Made by a program: the position numbers and the translations under genes. From positions 1 to 39,497 of the IMG/VR virus record IMGVR_UViG_3300025806_000067: 39,497 nucleotides of DNA; one strand, given 5' to 3'. This document shows positions 1 to 7,068 of this stretch, one piece after another. Numbering within the stretch: the stretch's first letter is position 1; each line of letters begins with the position of its first letter. The DNA is from a virus. Below the pieces are notes generated by a model. That model saw only the letters and a list, made by a program, of their open reading frames with translations. It did not search any database and was not told the origin of the DNA.

Positions 1-125
1 GAGGACATTAAATTTAGAACTGACCCAAAGGTAAGTAAGAAAGCTTTTAGTGATACATTTGTATTTACTGATGCTGCTAAGTTAGGATATGAAATTTTAA
101 TTAACAGTAATCTTTTATGTACACA
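1..125. repeat. terminal direct repeat (left copy)
   Basis: Bases 1-125 match 39373-39497 except at position 6 (C versus T) and position 123 (A versus C). Both differences are silent in the glycosyltransferase frame (GAC/GAT, ACA/ACC). The repeat shows that the contig closes on itself, so the molecule is circular, circularly permuted or terminally redundant. An assembler overlap is the simplest source. Confidence 0.9.
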
Positions 126-135
126 CAAAAAGTAA
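1..135 (+). CDS. glycosyltransferase, 3' end (continues from the right end)
   Basis: Open from base 1 to the TAA at 133-135, in the same frame as the gene that runs off the right end (start 38779). Joined across the 125-bp terminal overlap they make one protein of about 242 aa. This part encodes the last 44 residues, ending LLCTHKK. It is split only because a circular molecule has been shown as a line. See 38779-39497 for domains and role. Confidence 0.85.
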   Translation, partial: EDIKFRTDPKVSKKAFSDTFVFTDAAKLGYEILINSNLLCTHKK

Positions 136-197
136 CGGTAGTAACATTATTAATTATTATATTAGCGGTAAAAATATACATAGAACTTTATGAATGA
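117..197 (+). CDS. 26-aa single-pass membrane peptide (candidate)
   Basis: ATG at 117 opens a 26-codon frame, MYTQKVTVVTLLIIILAVKI then YIELYE, ending TGA at 195-197. The middle (about residues 6-19) is a hydrophobic stretch able to span a membrane. It overlaps the end of the glycosyltransferase gene and the start of the next ORF, so coding is uncertain. Two other tiny membrane peptides (846-935 and 30958-31020) occur in the window. No function recognised. Confidence 0.35.
   Translation: MYTQKVTVVTLLIIILAVKIYIELYE
154..166 (+). promoter_or_regulatory. TTATTATATTAGC promoter-like motif
   Basis: The 13-mer TTATTATATTAGC occurs here, at 968-980 and at 35331-35343, each shortly upstream of a gene. 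It contains TATATTAG, close to the Bacteroidetes -7 box TAnnTTTG. Here it is 24 nt before the ATG at 190 and lies inside the small frame at 117-197. It probably starts a transcript through 190-935 to the terminator at 945. Confidence 0.45.
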
Positions 198-333
198 TGA
201 TTACATATTTGTAGTACCAAACTATAGCGAAGATGAAAGTATTATGGACGTAGCGCAGGAAATAGCTAGTTTACAATTCGCAATAGGTCACATACCACAA
301 TCGGAACAAATAAGAATAATAACGGAAAATTAA
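190..333 (+). CDS. hypothetical protein, 47 aa
   Basis: ATG at 190 to TAA at 331-333 encodes a short acidic protein beginning MNDDYIFVVPNYSEDES. It sits 5 nt before the next gene, in the same direction, which fits an operon with 339-845 and 846-935. No family recognised and no signal peptide or membrane segment seen. Confidence 0.55.
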   Translation: MNDDYIFVVPNYSEDESIMDVAQEIASLQFAIGHIPQSEQIRIITEN

Positions 334-338
334 AAACT

Positions 339-845
339 ATGAGCAGTTTAGCAACAAAAGAAGTATTAGAAAAGGAATTAAGTAGATTTACAGAGCGTGT
401 AATGTTTCTTGATAAATGGATTGAAAGTATCTTAGGTAAAGAAACAAATGATTTTGAGGACTTAAACACTGTTTACCAAAAGGAGCAGGAAAGAGATTTT
501 AAGATTGCTATTATTGAGCAAAGGAAAAAGCAGATAGACCAAATTAACCAAGAGGAAGAGTTAAAGAAGAAAGTTGTTTTAGAATTTCCTCAATTATTGA
601 TAGATGCAGGAGCATCAGTTGATAAGATGTTTGAAGATTTAGAAGCTATTAAGAAGAATAGACCAGTTACAAACAAGGCTAAAGCTGAAAAAGCTAGTAT
701 ATTAAGCGGTTTTACTCAACAATACGAGCAAATAAGTACTGTTTATGATGGTATAAATGAAAGATATTTATCTGATTCTAACCATAAAGAGTTATTTGTA
801 GATTTCAAGATGTTAAACGATATTATAAATATTGCGAATAAGTAA
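339..845 (+). CDS. hypothetical coiled-coil protein, 168 aa
   Basis: Charged, helix-rich protein. Residues about 2-35 and 45-75 are dense in Lys and Glu with heptad-like hydrophobics, so a coiled coil is likely. It is the largest gene of a short transcription unit (190-935) that ends at a strong terminator and lies between the glycosyltransferase and the first structural gene. No catalytic motif is seen. It could be a minor virion or assembly factor, but only position supports that. Confidence 0.75.
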   Translation: MSSLATKEVLEKELSRFTERVMFLDKWIESILGKETNDFEDLNTVYQKEQERDFKIAIIEQRKKQIDQINQEEELKKKVVLEFPQLLIDAGASVDKMFEDLEAIKKNRPVTNKAKAEKASILSGFTQQYEQISTVYDGINERYLSDSNHKELFVDFKMLNDIINIANK

Positions 846-935
846 ATGAGTTTTTTAGTATTCGTTTTTATATTCATTATGATAAGAGTTGTATTTAATG
901 GTATTCAACGGATTATAGATAGTTTTAACGATTAA
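846..935 (+). CDS. 29-aa membrane peptide
   Basis: Starts directly after the stop of the preceding gene (TAA then ATG) and ends TAA at 933-935, just before the terminator at 945. Residues 2-12 (SFLVFVFIFIM) plus RVV form one hydrophobic membrane segment, followed by a short polar tail with IQRIID. Tight spacing supports translation. Function unknown; a small membrane effector is possible. Confidence 0.5.
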   Translation: MSFLVFVFIFIMIRVVFNGIQRIIDSFND

Positions 936-944
936 ATTAATAAT

Positions 945-969
945 AGGGGTGTTAATTCACCCCTTTTTT
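945..969 (+). terminator. intrinsic terminator
   Basis: Stem AGGGGTG (945-951) and CACCCCT (958-964) around loop TTAATT, followed by a run of six T. It ends the 190-935 unit. The promoter motif at 968-980 overlaps its end, so termination and new initiation are back to back. Confidence 0.9.
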
Positions 970-980
970 ATTATATTAGC
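968..980 (+). promoter_or_regulatory. TTATTATATTAGC promoter-like motif
   Basis: Second exact copy of TTATTATATTAGC, overlapping the T tract of the preceding terminator and 36 nt before the ATG at 1017. TATATTAG would act as the -7 box. The likely transcript has an AT-rich leader of about 30 nt and covers the structural gene at 1017 and the small gene at 2431. Confidence 0.5.
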
Positions 981-1016
981 TTACACACAACTATAAGCCA
1001 TAATTTATTCTACTAA

Positions 1017-2420
1017 ATGGCTATAACAATTGAAAATAAAAGTAGTGGTATATATATAGATACTGGTTCTTTTGAAACGTATATTAAATACGATAATATA
1101 AAACTTAGCAAAGGATCAACTAATATTACTATTTACGATAATAGTAGTAACTCAGTTTCTTTAGGTCAGTACAAAATAACATTTAAACATTCAGATGTTA
1201 CATTACCTGTTAGTGATGACTTAGATGCTTTATTTGACATATTAGAAGGTTATGTAGATTCTAGTATATCTAATGGGGTTAGAGGTGAAACATCAGTAGT
1301 TAATTCTTCTATAGTTCCTTTGGTATCAGGGGCAACATTTACGGGTGTAGCTGAATTGAATGATTATGCTGATGTAATGATAACTACTAAGTCAGATCAA
1401 AACGGTACTATTTATTTTGAGTTTTCACCTGATGGAACTAACTGGGATACATCACTATCTTTTGTTTATGATACATCAAGAATAAACCCCCCTCATATAT
1501 TTGTAAAAGCTGAAAGATATTTTAGAGTAAGGTTTTTAAATACAAGCGCAACAGATCAAACTATATTTAGAATAAATACTTATTACGGAGCTTTTGAAAA
1601 ACTAACCTCACCAATTAATGGAACAGTTTCGGATAATTATGATGCTTTAGTTGTTAGACCTACTGATTACCGATACGAGGTTGCGATGGGTAAAAGACAA
1701 GGTAGGAATACGGTTAATAAGTGGGGTTACAACCTAGATATTGATTCAGGTTCAGGAGAGGAAATAATAGCTCCATGGGGTGGTACTTTTAACCCTAACA
1801 CTGACATTATGAGTGTAGCTCAAACCTTTACTATTACATACAATAATGCAACAGATGGTTTAGGTCAAACAGGTGCTTTAGTATTAATTATAACTTATAT
1901 TGATGCTAATTACAATGAAATAACAGCTTTTCATACTTTAGGAAGTACAGGAACAGATACAACATCATTTACAGGTTTTGGTATAAATAGGGTTGTAGTG
2001 TATACTACTGGTGGTTTAGGTTGGAATGCGCAAGATATTACATTAAGAGCATCAGCAGATTCTACAATACAAGCTCAAGTTCCTGCTGAAAAGTCAGTAA
2101 CTCAACAATGTATTTACCATACTCCAATTAACCATAATTTATTAATGGACTGGGTAAAAGGGAACGTGTTAAAGATTAGTGGCGGCGGAGGTAATCCAAC
2201 TACTACAGTTGTAGGATATTCTTGGAGTAGAGTTACTGAAACTAGGTACGAGATATTTAGAGAAGATATAGATACTAATGTTGAAAACCATATGATAGTA
2301 GCACCATCACAGCCTTTTGTAGTTGGAGGGAGAGAGGTTATATATTTTGAGTGTTCTACAGATACAAATAACACGGTAATGAAGTTTAGATTTTCAGGAA
2401 TATTAGAAAGAATACTTTAA
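1017..2420 (+). CDS. virion structural protein, putative fibre/adhesin
   Basis: 467 aa, rich in Ser, Thr, Asn and beta-prone segments, with no signal peptide. Residues about 120-185 read like an extracellular beta-sandwich (DVMITTKSDQNGTIYFEFSP, then FRVRFLNTSA). Residues about 215-260 hold KRQGRNTVNKWGYNLDIDSG then EEIIAPWGG, similar to segments I recall from structural proteins of marine phages. A glycine run (SGGGGN) lies near residue 392. Its own promoter motif and its place just before the tail genes fit an exposed virion protein, possibly receptor-binding. The exact role is inferred. Confidence 0.6.
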   Translation: MAITIENKSSGIYIDTGSFETYIKYDNIKLSKGSTNITIYDNSSNSVSLGQYKITFKHSDVTLPVSDDLDALFDILEGYVDSSISNGVRGETSVVNSSIVPLVSGATFTGVAELNDYADVMITTKSDQNGTIYFEFSPDGTNWDTSLSFVYDTSRINPPHIFVKAERYFRVRFLNTSATDQTIFRINTYYGAFEKLTSPINGTVSDNYDALVVRPTDYRYEVAMGKRQGRNTVNKWGYNLDIDSGSGEEIIAPWGGTFNPNTDIMSVAQTFTITYNNATDGLGQTGALVLIITYIDANYNEITAFHTLGSTGTDTTSFTGFGINRVVVYTTGGLGWNAQDITLRASADSTIQAQVPAEKSVTQQCIYHTPINHNLLMDWVKGNVLKISGGGGNPTTTVVGYSWSRVTETRYEIFREDIDTNVENHMIVAPSQPFVVGGREVIYFECSTDTNNTVMKFRFSGILERIL

Positions 2421-2430
2421 ATTAAAAAGA

Positions 2431-2574
2431 ATGAAAGCAGATATAACAATAAAACCTATAATAAAATTGATACCCTACTTTAGGGGTTCTATTAAGAAGA
2501 AAGGTAAATTCCTTATAAAATACTCAATAAACTTAAATTGGTTAATTTTCCATATAGACATAGATAACTACTAA
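2431..2574 (+). CDS. hypothetical protein, 47 aa, basic
   Basis: ATG at 2431 (10 nt after the previous stop) to TAA at 2572-2574. The N-terminal half is Lys/Ile-rich (MKADITIKPIIKLIPYF, then GSIKKKGK), the C-terminal half aromatic and hydrophobic (LNWLIFHIDIDNY). Too short for family assignment. It lies upstream of the operator at 2588, so it probably belongs to the 1017 transcript. Confidence 0.5.
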   Translation: MKADITIKPIIKLIPYFRGSIKKKGKFLIKYSINLNWLIFHIDIDNY

Positions 2575-2587
2575 ATATAATTTCGTT

Positions 2588-2617
2588 ATTTAGAACCGTT
2601 CTAAATTAGTATATTAG
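2588..2617 (+). promoter_or_regulatory. operator palindrome plus -7 box of the tail operon
   Basis: 2588-2606 is the 19-bp palindrome ATTTAGAACCGTTCTAAAT (9-bp arms, one central base). After 3 nt comes TATATTAG (2610-2617), a -7 box, and after 4 nt more the ATG at 2622. The palindrome covers the place where the -33 TTG should be, and no TTG is there. Two near copies precede 10206 and 14265 and a weaker copy lies at 23491, so this looks like a binding site for a dimeric phage regulator at a leaderless promoter. Confidence 0.7.
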
Positions 2618-2621
2618 TGCT

Positions 2622-3104
2622 ATGGCTAGTTATGATAATATTATTAATGAGTTTGAAACCGTATCTAATGCTTTTGCATCGGTTGATAACTTCATATACA
2701 ATAGGGTTAGCGCAATCAATGGATTACAAGCTGATAAAGGTTATCCTGCTCTTTTGGTTGTTTCTACTCCTAATATGGTACGAGGGAAAGTTAATAACTC
2801 TTTTTTACCTTCTAGGAAGGAATTTACATTTAATATATTCTGTTACGACCTACGTAATACAGATAGGCAAAAATCAGAAGGTTTACAAGATGGTCAAGCA
2901 AGAGTAGATACTATTTTAGATCAGTACATTGCTGAATTAATGAGTAGAAACATAGCGGGAGATAACGGTTTTTCTATTATTAGACAGGCTAACATAAATG
3001 GCTTCTTAGCTCATGATGTTCAAAATGATAAGCTAGTGCAATCTACTTATAGTGTTACCGTAGAATTAGATTCTGATTGTATAGAAGGTACTTTTAACTA
3101 CTAA
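2622..3104 (+). CDS. putative tail terminator/completion protein
   Basis: 160 aa, mixed alpha/beta. The layout (N-terminal helix, a strand segment LLVVSTPNMVRGKV, a helical middle, then a beta C-terminus YSVTVELDSDCIEGTF) and the place directly before an HK97 gp10-like gene fit a tail terminator or head-tail joining protein of siphoviruses. No diagnostic residue is seen, so the role rests on context. The stop overlaps the next start (TAATG). First gene after the operator promoter at 2588. Confidence 0.55.
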   Translation: MASYDNIINEFETVSNAFASVDNFIYNRVSAINGLQADKGYPALLVVSTPNMVRGKVNNSFLPSRKEFTFNIFCYDLRNTDRQKSEGLQDGQARVDTILDQYIAELMSRNIAGDNGFSIIRQANINGFLAHDVQNDKLVQSTYSVTVELDSDCIEGTFNY

Positions 3105-3598
3105 TGAAAGCTGATTATAACATAATAGAGAAAATGTTAATAGTTGAGTTACAAAACGAGCTATTAAATCAAGGTCATAAGGCTAGTGGTGAATTAATTG
3201 ATTCAATGGAGGGTAGAACAATGGTGTTACCTGATTCTATTGTTATTGAAATCCTAATGCAAGACTATTCAAAGTATGTTAATAACGGAAGGAAACCAGG
3301 AGGAAAGAAAGTTCCTATATCAGTATTAATAGATTGGATTGAAAGAAGAGCTTTAGCAAGTGGTGACAAGGAAAAGAAGAGTATGGCTTTTGCGATTCAA
3401 CAGAAGATATTTAAAGAAGGTTCACCAACACAAGGAAGTTTTAAGTTTAGTAAGAACGGTAGACGTAAAGATTTTATAGATTTCGTTTTAGAGAATAAGT
3501 TAGACCCTATATTAACTAAGGTAGGTGATGAGGTTTTTAAAGACTTCAATGTTTTAGTTGATAAGATGGTAAAAACATTTAATAGTTATAAGTTTTAA
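3104..3598 (+). CDS. HK97 gp10-like tail completion protein
   Basis: 164 aa. The central part matches the HK97-gp10 pattern: an N-terminal helix, KASGELIDSMEGR (about residues 26-38), a beta pair, then YSKYVNNGRKPGGKKVP (about residues 56-72) and a basic C-terminal helical region. Family members sit at the head-tail interface or complete the tail tube. It is translationally coupled to the gene before (TAATG) and has one base before the next start. Confidence 0.75.
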   Translation: MKADYNIIEKMLIVELQNELLNQGHKASGELIDSMEGRTMVLPDSIVIEILMQDYSKYVNNGRKPGGKKVPISVLIDWIERRALASGDKEKKSMAFAIQQKIFKEGSPTQGSFKFSKNGRRKDFIDFVLENKLDPILTKVGDEVFKDFNVLVDKMVKTFNSYKF

Positions 3599-3599
3599 T

Positions 3600-4808
3600 A
3601 TGGCAATTACAGGAGTTACAATACCAGTACAACCAGTACTAGCATATACACCTACGGTTTATTCGTTAAGTAGTGATGATGTTAATATAGTTAGTTTAAT
3701 TATAGAAATTCACAATACAGCAACAACTAGGATAGCAGCTTTTAGCGTTCAGCCTGATTTAGGTACTACTGATGAATTTACTTTTGATATTCAAGAGGTT
3801 TTAAAGGATAATGTAAGTTTTATACTAAAAACTTTAGGAGCTAGTGCTGTTATTAATGATGTTGATAATATGCAATATGTTGTTAGAGCTTTTGAGGTTA
3901 CAGAAGTTGACGGTTTATTAGTTACGGCTTATGATCCTGATGATGACAATAACTCATCTTTTGATTACCAAAGTGCTACGGGTTCTGCTTTTAATTGGCG
4001 CGAATCCCATATTAGTTTAGCTAGTTTTGATAAAACAGATTACGAGTTAATAAGTAATGCTAGTTTGTTTTTAACAGGAAGCCCAAACCCTAAAACAATT
4101 GAACTAGGTCAGAATGAGTTCTTAGGAATGGGGTGGAGTACGATAACAGGAATGGCTTCTAAAAACTTCTCTTTTGAAATATTAACTTTTGATGCATCAG
4201 GTAGTACATTAAGTACTGATACTTTAGCGGTTACTGATTGGAATACGTTTCCAGTTAATTACTTAATTGATCCTTATTTAGATGCTCCTGTAGGTACTGC
4301 TAATTTAATTGCACAAGGTATAAGCTTAACTAATGTTGCATCTTATACTATTCAATTACAGAGTGATGATGGTGATAGGTCAGAAATAAGAACGTTTAAC
4401 ATAGTAGAAGGATGCTCAACAGATGTTAGAATACATTTTGTTAATAGATTCGGTAAACAGGATAGTATAACTTTAAAAGGTAATCAAATTGAAGGTTTAA
4501 CGGGTAAAGCTACTACATACCAAAAGTCTTTAGGACTTACTTATGATTCTAGTGCATTTGGTAGGGCGGTTGTTCAAAACATAAGTACTAATACATATAC
4601 AGCTTATTCTAAAAGTATAGGTAGGGAGGAGTTAGAATTTGCTAATAGTATGCTAATTTCAAAGATGGCATATATGGAGGTTGATAGTAATTACTTTGCA
4701 ATATTAATAGAAGATGGTAGTAAGATTGTAAGAAATGAAAGTAATATGCCTATTCAGTTTAGGTTAGATTTCAGTTTAGCTAACCAGGAGAAAGGTCATA
4801 AAGGGTAA
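3600..4808 (+). CDS. tail-associated structural protein
   Basis: 402 aa, beta-rich, low in Cys and Trp, no signal peptide. It starts MAITGVTIPVQPVLAYTPTV and later has CSTDVRIHFVNRFGKQDSITLKG (about residues 272-294) and a long C-terminal beta segment. It lies between the gp10-like gene and the 750-aa tail protein and ends 3 nt before that gene. A distal tail/baseplate component is the best guess, but I do not recognise the family with certainty. Confidence 0.6.
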   Translation: MAITGVTIPVQPVLAYTPTVYSLSSDDVNIVSLIIEIHNTATTRIAAFSVQPDLGTTDEFTFDIQEVLKDNVSFILKTLGASAVINDVDNMQYVVRAFEVTEVDGLLVTAYDPDDDNNSSFDYQSATGSAFNWRESHISLASFDKTDYELISNASLFLTGSPNPKTIELGQNEFLGMGWSTITGMASKNFSFEILTFDASGSTLSTDTLAVTDWNTFPVNYLIDPYLDAPVGTANLIAQGISLTNVASYTIQLQSDDGDRSEIRTFNIVEGCSTDVRIHFVNRFGKQDSITLKGNQIEGLTGKATTYQKSLGLTYDSSAFGRAVVQNISTNTYTAYSKSIGREELEFANSMLISKMAYMEVDSNYFAILIEDGSKIVRNESNMPIQFRLDFSLANQEKGHKG

Positions 4809-4811
4809 TTT

Positions 4812-7064
4812 ATGAATGATGTAGTAATTAGAATATTAGATACTAGTAATGGGGTTTTAGGAGATTTAGACTTATCTAACCCTAAAGATTTTCCATTGGC
4901 ATTAACTAAGGGTATTGTAAACTTAGATAACCTTAAAGCGCGTACAGGTACATTTAGTAAGAGTTTTAAAGTACCTAACACAAAGAACAATGCTAAGTTA
5001 TTATCTAATATTGATAATATAAACAGCCGAAAAGATTATAGGGATGCTTTAAACCGTAAACCATGTGTAATAATTGTTAATAATAATCAAATTGAAGGCG
5101 GTTTTATTCAGGTTAGTAAGGTTTTTGAAGGTTTTGAGTTAGATAGCTTTGAATTAGTTTTCTTTGGTAACAACATTGATTGGGTAAAAGGTGCTAGTGA
5201 GTTACAGTTAAGTGAAATAACATCATGGACTAACAACGCACAAGTATATAATCAAGCAGCTATAAATGGAGTTAATATTTTAGACTCAGATACATCTGAT
5301 ATTTGTTATCCTTATATTTCTAGGGGTGGTAATGCTGTAAGTAATAATACTGAGGTAAGGGATTTTTTACCATGTTTTTACTTAAGAAGTATATTAACTA
5401 GAGGAGCGAATAGTTTAGGATGGAACATTAGTAGTACTTTTTTAGATGGTGTTGATGTTAAAAGGTTAGCGTGTGATTTATCGAATAACTTTACGGTTAG
5501 AAATGACTTAGTAGAGGAAAGTGTAACTAGAGCAGAATTAACAACTGGGTCTTTTAATATAGGTGAAGGTGATGTAGTAAGTATAGTATTTAACAATGAT
5601 TCTACAGCACCTAATCAAGATGATAATGATAACTATGATACGGGTACAGGAGAGTATACACTTCCTTCAACAGGTAGGTATAATTTCAACGCTAATATAA
5701 AAATAGGTTCATGGACTGGAATAGATGAAGTTTTTATAGATGTTACCGTTGAGTTATTAAAAGGTGGTGTTGTTCAGGATTCATTTACTAGAGAGGTTAA
5801 TAAGTTTAATTTAACTGAATCAGTAACAGGTACATTATCTTCTATAAACTCAGCAGGTTCTAATTTACGTATTAGGGTTTCTTGGGATGCTTCTGTAAAT
5901 ACAGGAACTGCTAATGGTATTGTTAAAACGGGTTCTTTTTTCGATGTTCAAAGGAGTTCAGAAATAATAGAGGGTGATACTTTTGATTTAAACGATATAA
6001 TACCTACTAGCATAAAGTTAATAGATGTTATAAACGATTTTACTAGAATGTTTAATATTTACTATTGGACTGATGTAAAAACTAAAACCATATACTTTGA
6101 ACCTAGAGATACTTTTTTTAAATCACAAGCAACCGCTATTAATTGGAGTGATAAACTAGATTTAAGTAAGAATTACGAAGTAGATTATGTTTCTAGTTAC
6201 AAAAGAAATGTAGAGTTTAAATATAAAGACTTAAATAATGATGAATGGTTAAAAGGGTGGCAGGATGAGAATAAAAGAACCTACGCAAGATATAACCATG
6301 TTTTACCTGATAGATTTGCAGAAGGTACTAATACAGTTGAATTAGGTTTATTTAGTGCTATTTATGCTCAAACATCATCAGAAGCTACCCCAATATTAGG
6401 TACTAGCTTTGATTCAGAAATAGCTTTTACTACTGTAAAAATATGGAGTGCGTTCGTTCCTGATGAAGAACCACCTACCGAAAGAGTTTTAGATTATAAC
6501 CCTAAGATATTTCTATTTAATAATGGAGGTCAAACCGCTTTAAGTGGTGTTGATAGGCAAATAAATTTATTTGGAACTCCAACTACTACTATTCCTTATG
6601 GAATATTTGAGGACTACAACAATACTACAAGTGATATTAACCTATCCTTTACTGGTGATGATGGTTTGTTTTCCACTTACTATTCTAAGATGTTTAAAAA
6701 CATTGAAGAGGGAGGTAGATTGGTGGCATACTTTAAACTTTCAAGTGTAGACATAGAAAACCTAGACTTTAGAAAGCTAGTTTACATAGAAGCACCTAGC
6801 AAGGTTAAAGGTTATTACTTAATAGAAAAGGTTATAGATTTTAAGCCAATAGAGGAAGGATTGACAAAGGTTAGTTTATTTAAGTTTGAAAACTTAGGAA
6901 GCGTACCAATAGACCCTAACCAACAAGGGAATAATGATAACAATGGAGATAATGGAAATAACCCACCTACATTAAACCCTATTTACGTAGAAGATGGTGG
7001 TTTTTTAATTGAGGTAGGAATAGTAGATCCTGTAACGGGTAACATTGAATTAGTTTATTTATAG
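4812..7064 (+). CDS. distal tail/baseplate protein
   Basis: 750 aa. The N-terminus (about residues 1-130, with LDNLKARTGTFSKSFKVPNT, then a strand-rich stretch) resembles the tail-associated protein often found beside the tape measure gene in Bacteroidetes phages. The middle is beta-rich and the region about 420-560 has Trp/Tyr-rich segments. Near residues 700-720 there is a flexible Asn/Asp/Gly run, a linker to a short C-terminal domain. It probably forms part of the tail tip or hub; no peptidase motif is recognised. It ends 4 nt before the tape measure gene. Confidence 0.6.
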   Translation: MNDVVIRILDTSNGVLGDLDLSNPKDFPLALTKGIVNLDNLKARTGTFSKSFKVPNTKNNAKLLSNIDNINSRKDYRDALNRKPCVIIVNNNQIEGGFIQVSKVFEGFELDSFELVFFGNNIDWVKGASELQLSEITSWTNNAQVYNQAAINGVNILDSDTSDICYPYISRGGNAVSNNTEVRDFLPCFYLRSILTRGANSLGWNISSTFLDGVDVKRLACDLSNNFTVRNDLVEESVTRAELTTGSFNIGEGDVVSIVFNNDSTAPNQDDNDNYDTGTGEYTLPSTGRYNFNANIKIGSWTGIDEVFIDVTVELLKGGVVQDSFTREVNKFNLTESVTGTLSSINSAGSNLRIRVSWDASVNTGTANGIVKTGSFFDVQRSSEIIEGDTFDLNDIIPTSIKLIDVINDFTRMFNIYYWTDVKTKTIYFEPRDTFFKSQATAINWSDKLDLSKNYEVDYVSSYKRNVEFKYKDLNNDEWLKGWQDENKRTYARYNHVLPDRFAEGTNTVELGLFSAIYAQTSSEATPILGTSFDSEIAFTTVKIWSAFVPDEEPPTERVLDYNPKIFLFNNGGQTALSGVDRQINLFGTPTTTIPYGIFEDYNNTTSDINLSFTGDDGLFSTYYSKMFKNIEEGGRLVAYFKLSSVDIENLDFRKLVYIEAPSKVKGYYLIEKVIDFKPIEEGLTKVSLFKFENLGSVPIDPNQQGNNDNNGDNGNNPPTLNPIYVEDGGFLIEVGIVDPVTGNIELVYL

Positions 7065-7068
7065 TATT

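Noticed and set aside
2617-2907. Plus-strand ORF of 96 aa overlapping 2622-3104
   Set aside because: Leu/Ile-rich frame-shifted shadow of the 160-aa gene, which fits the -7 box and ATG and is coupled to its neighbours.
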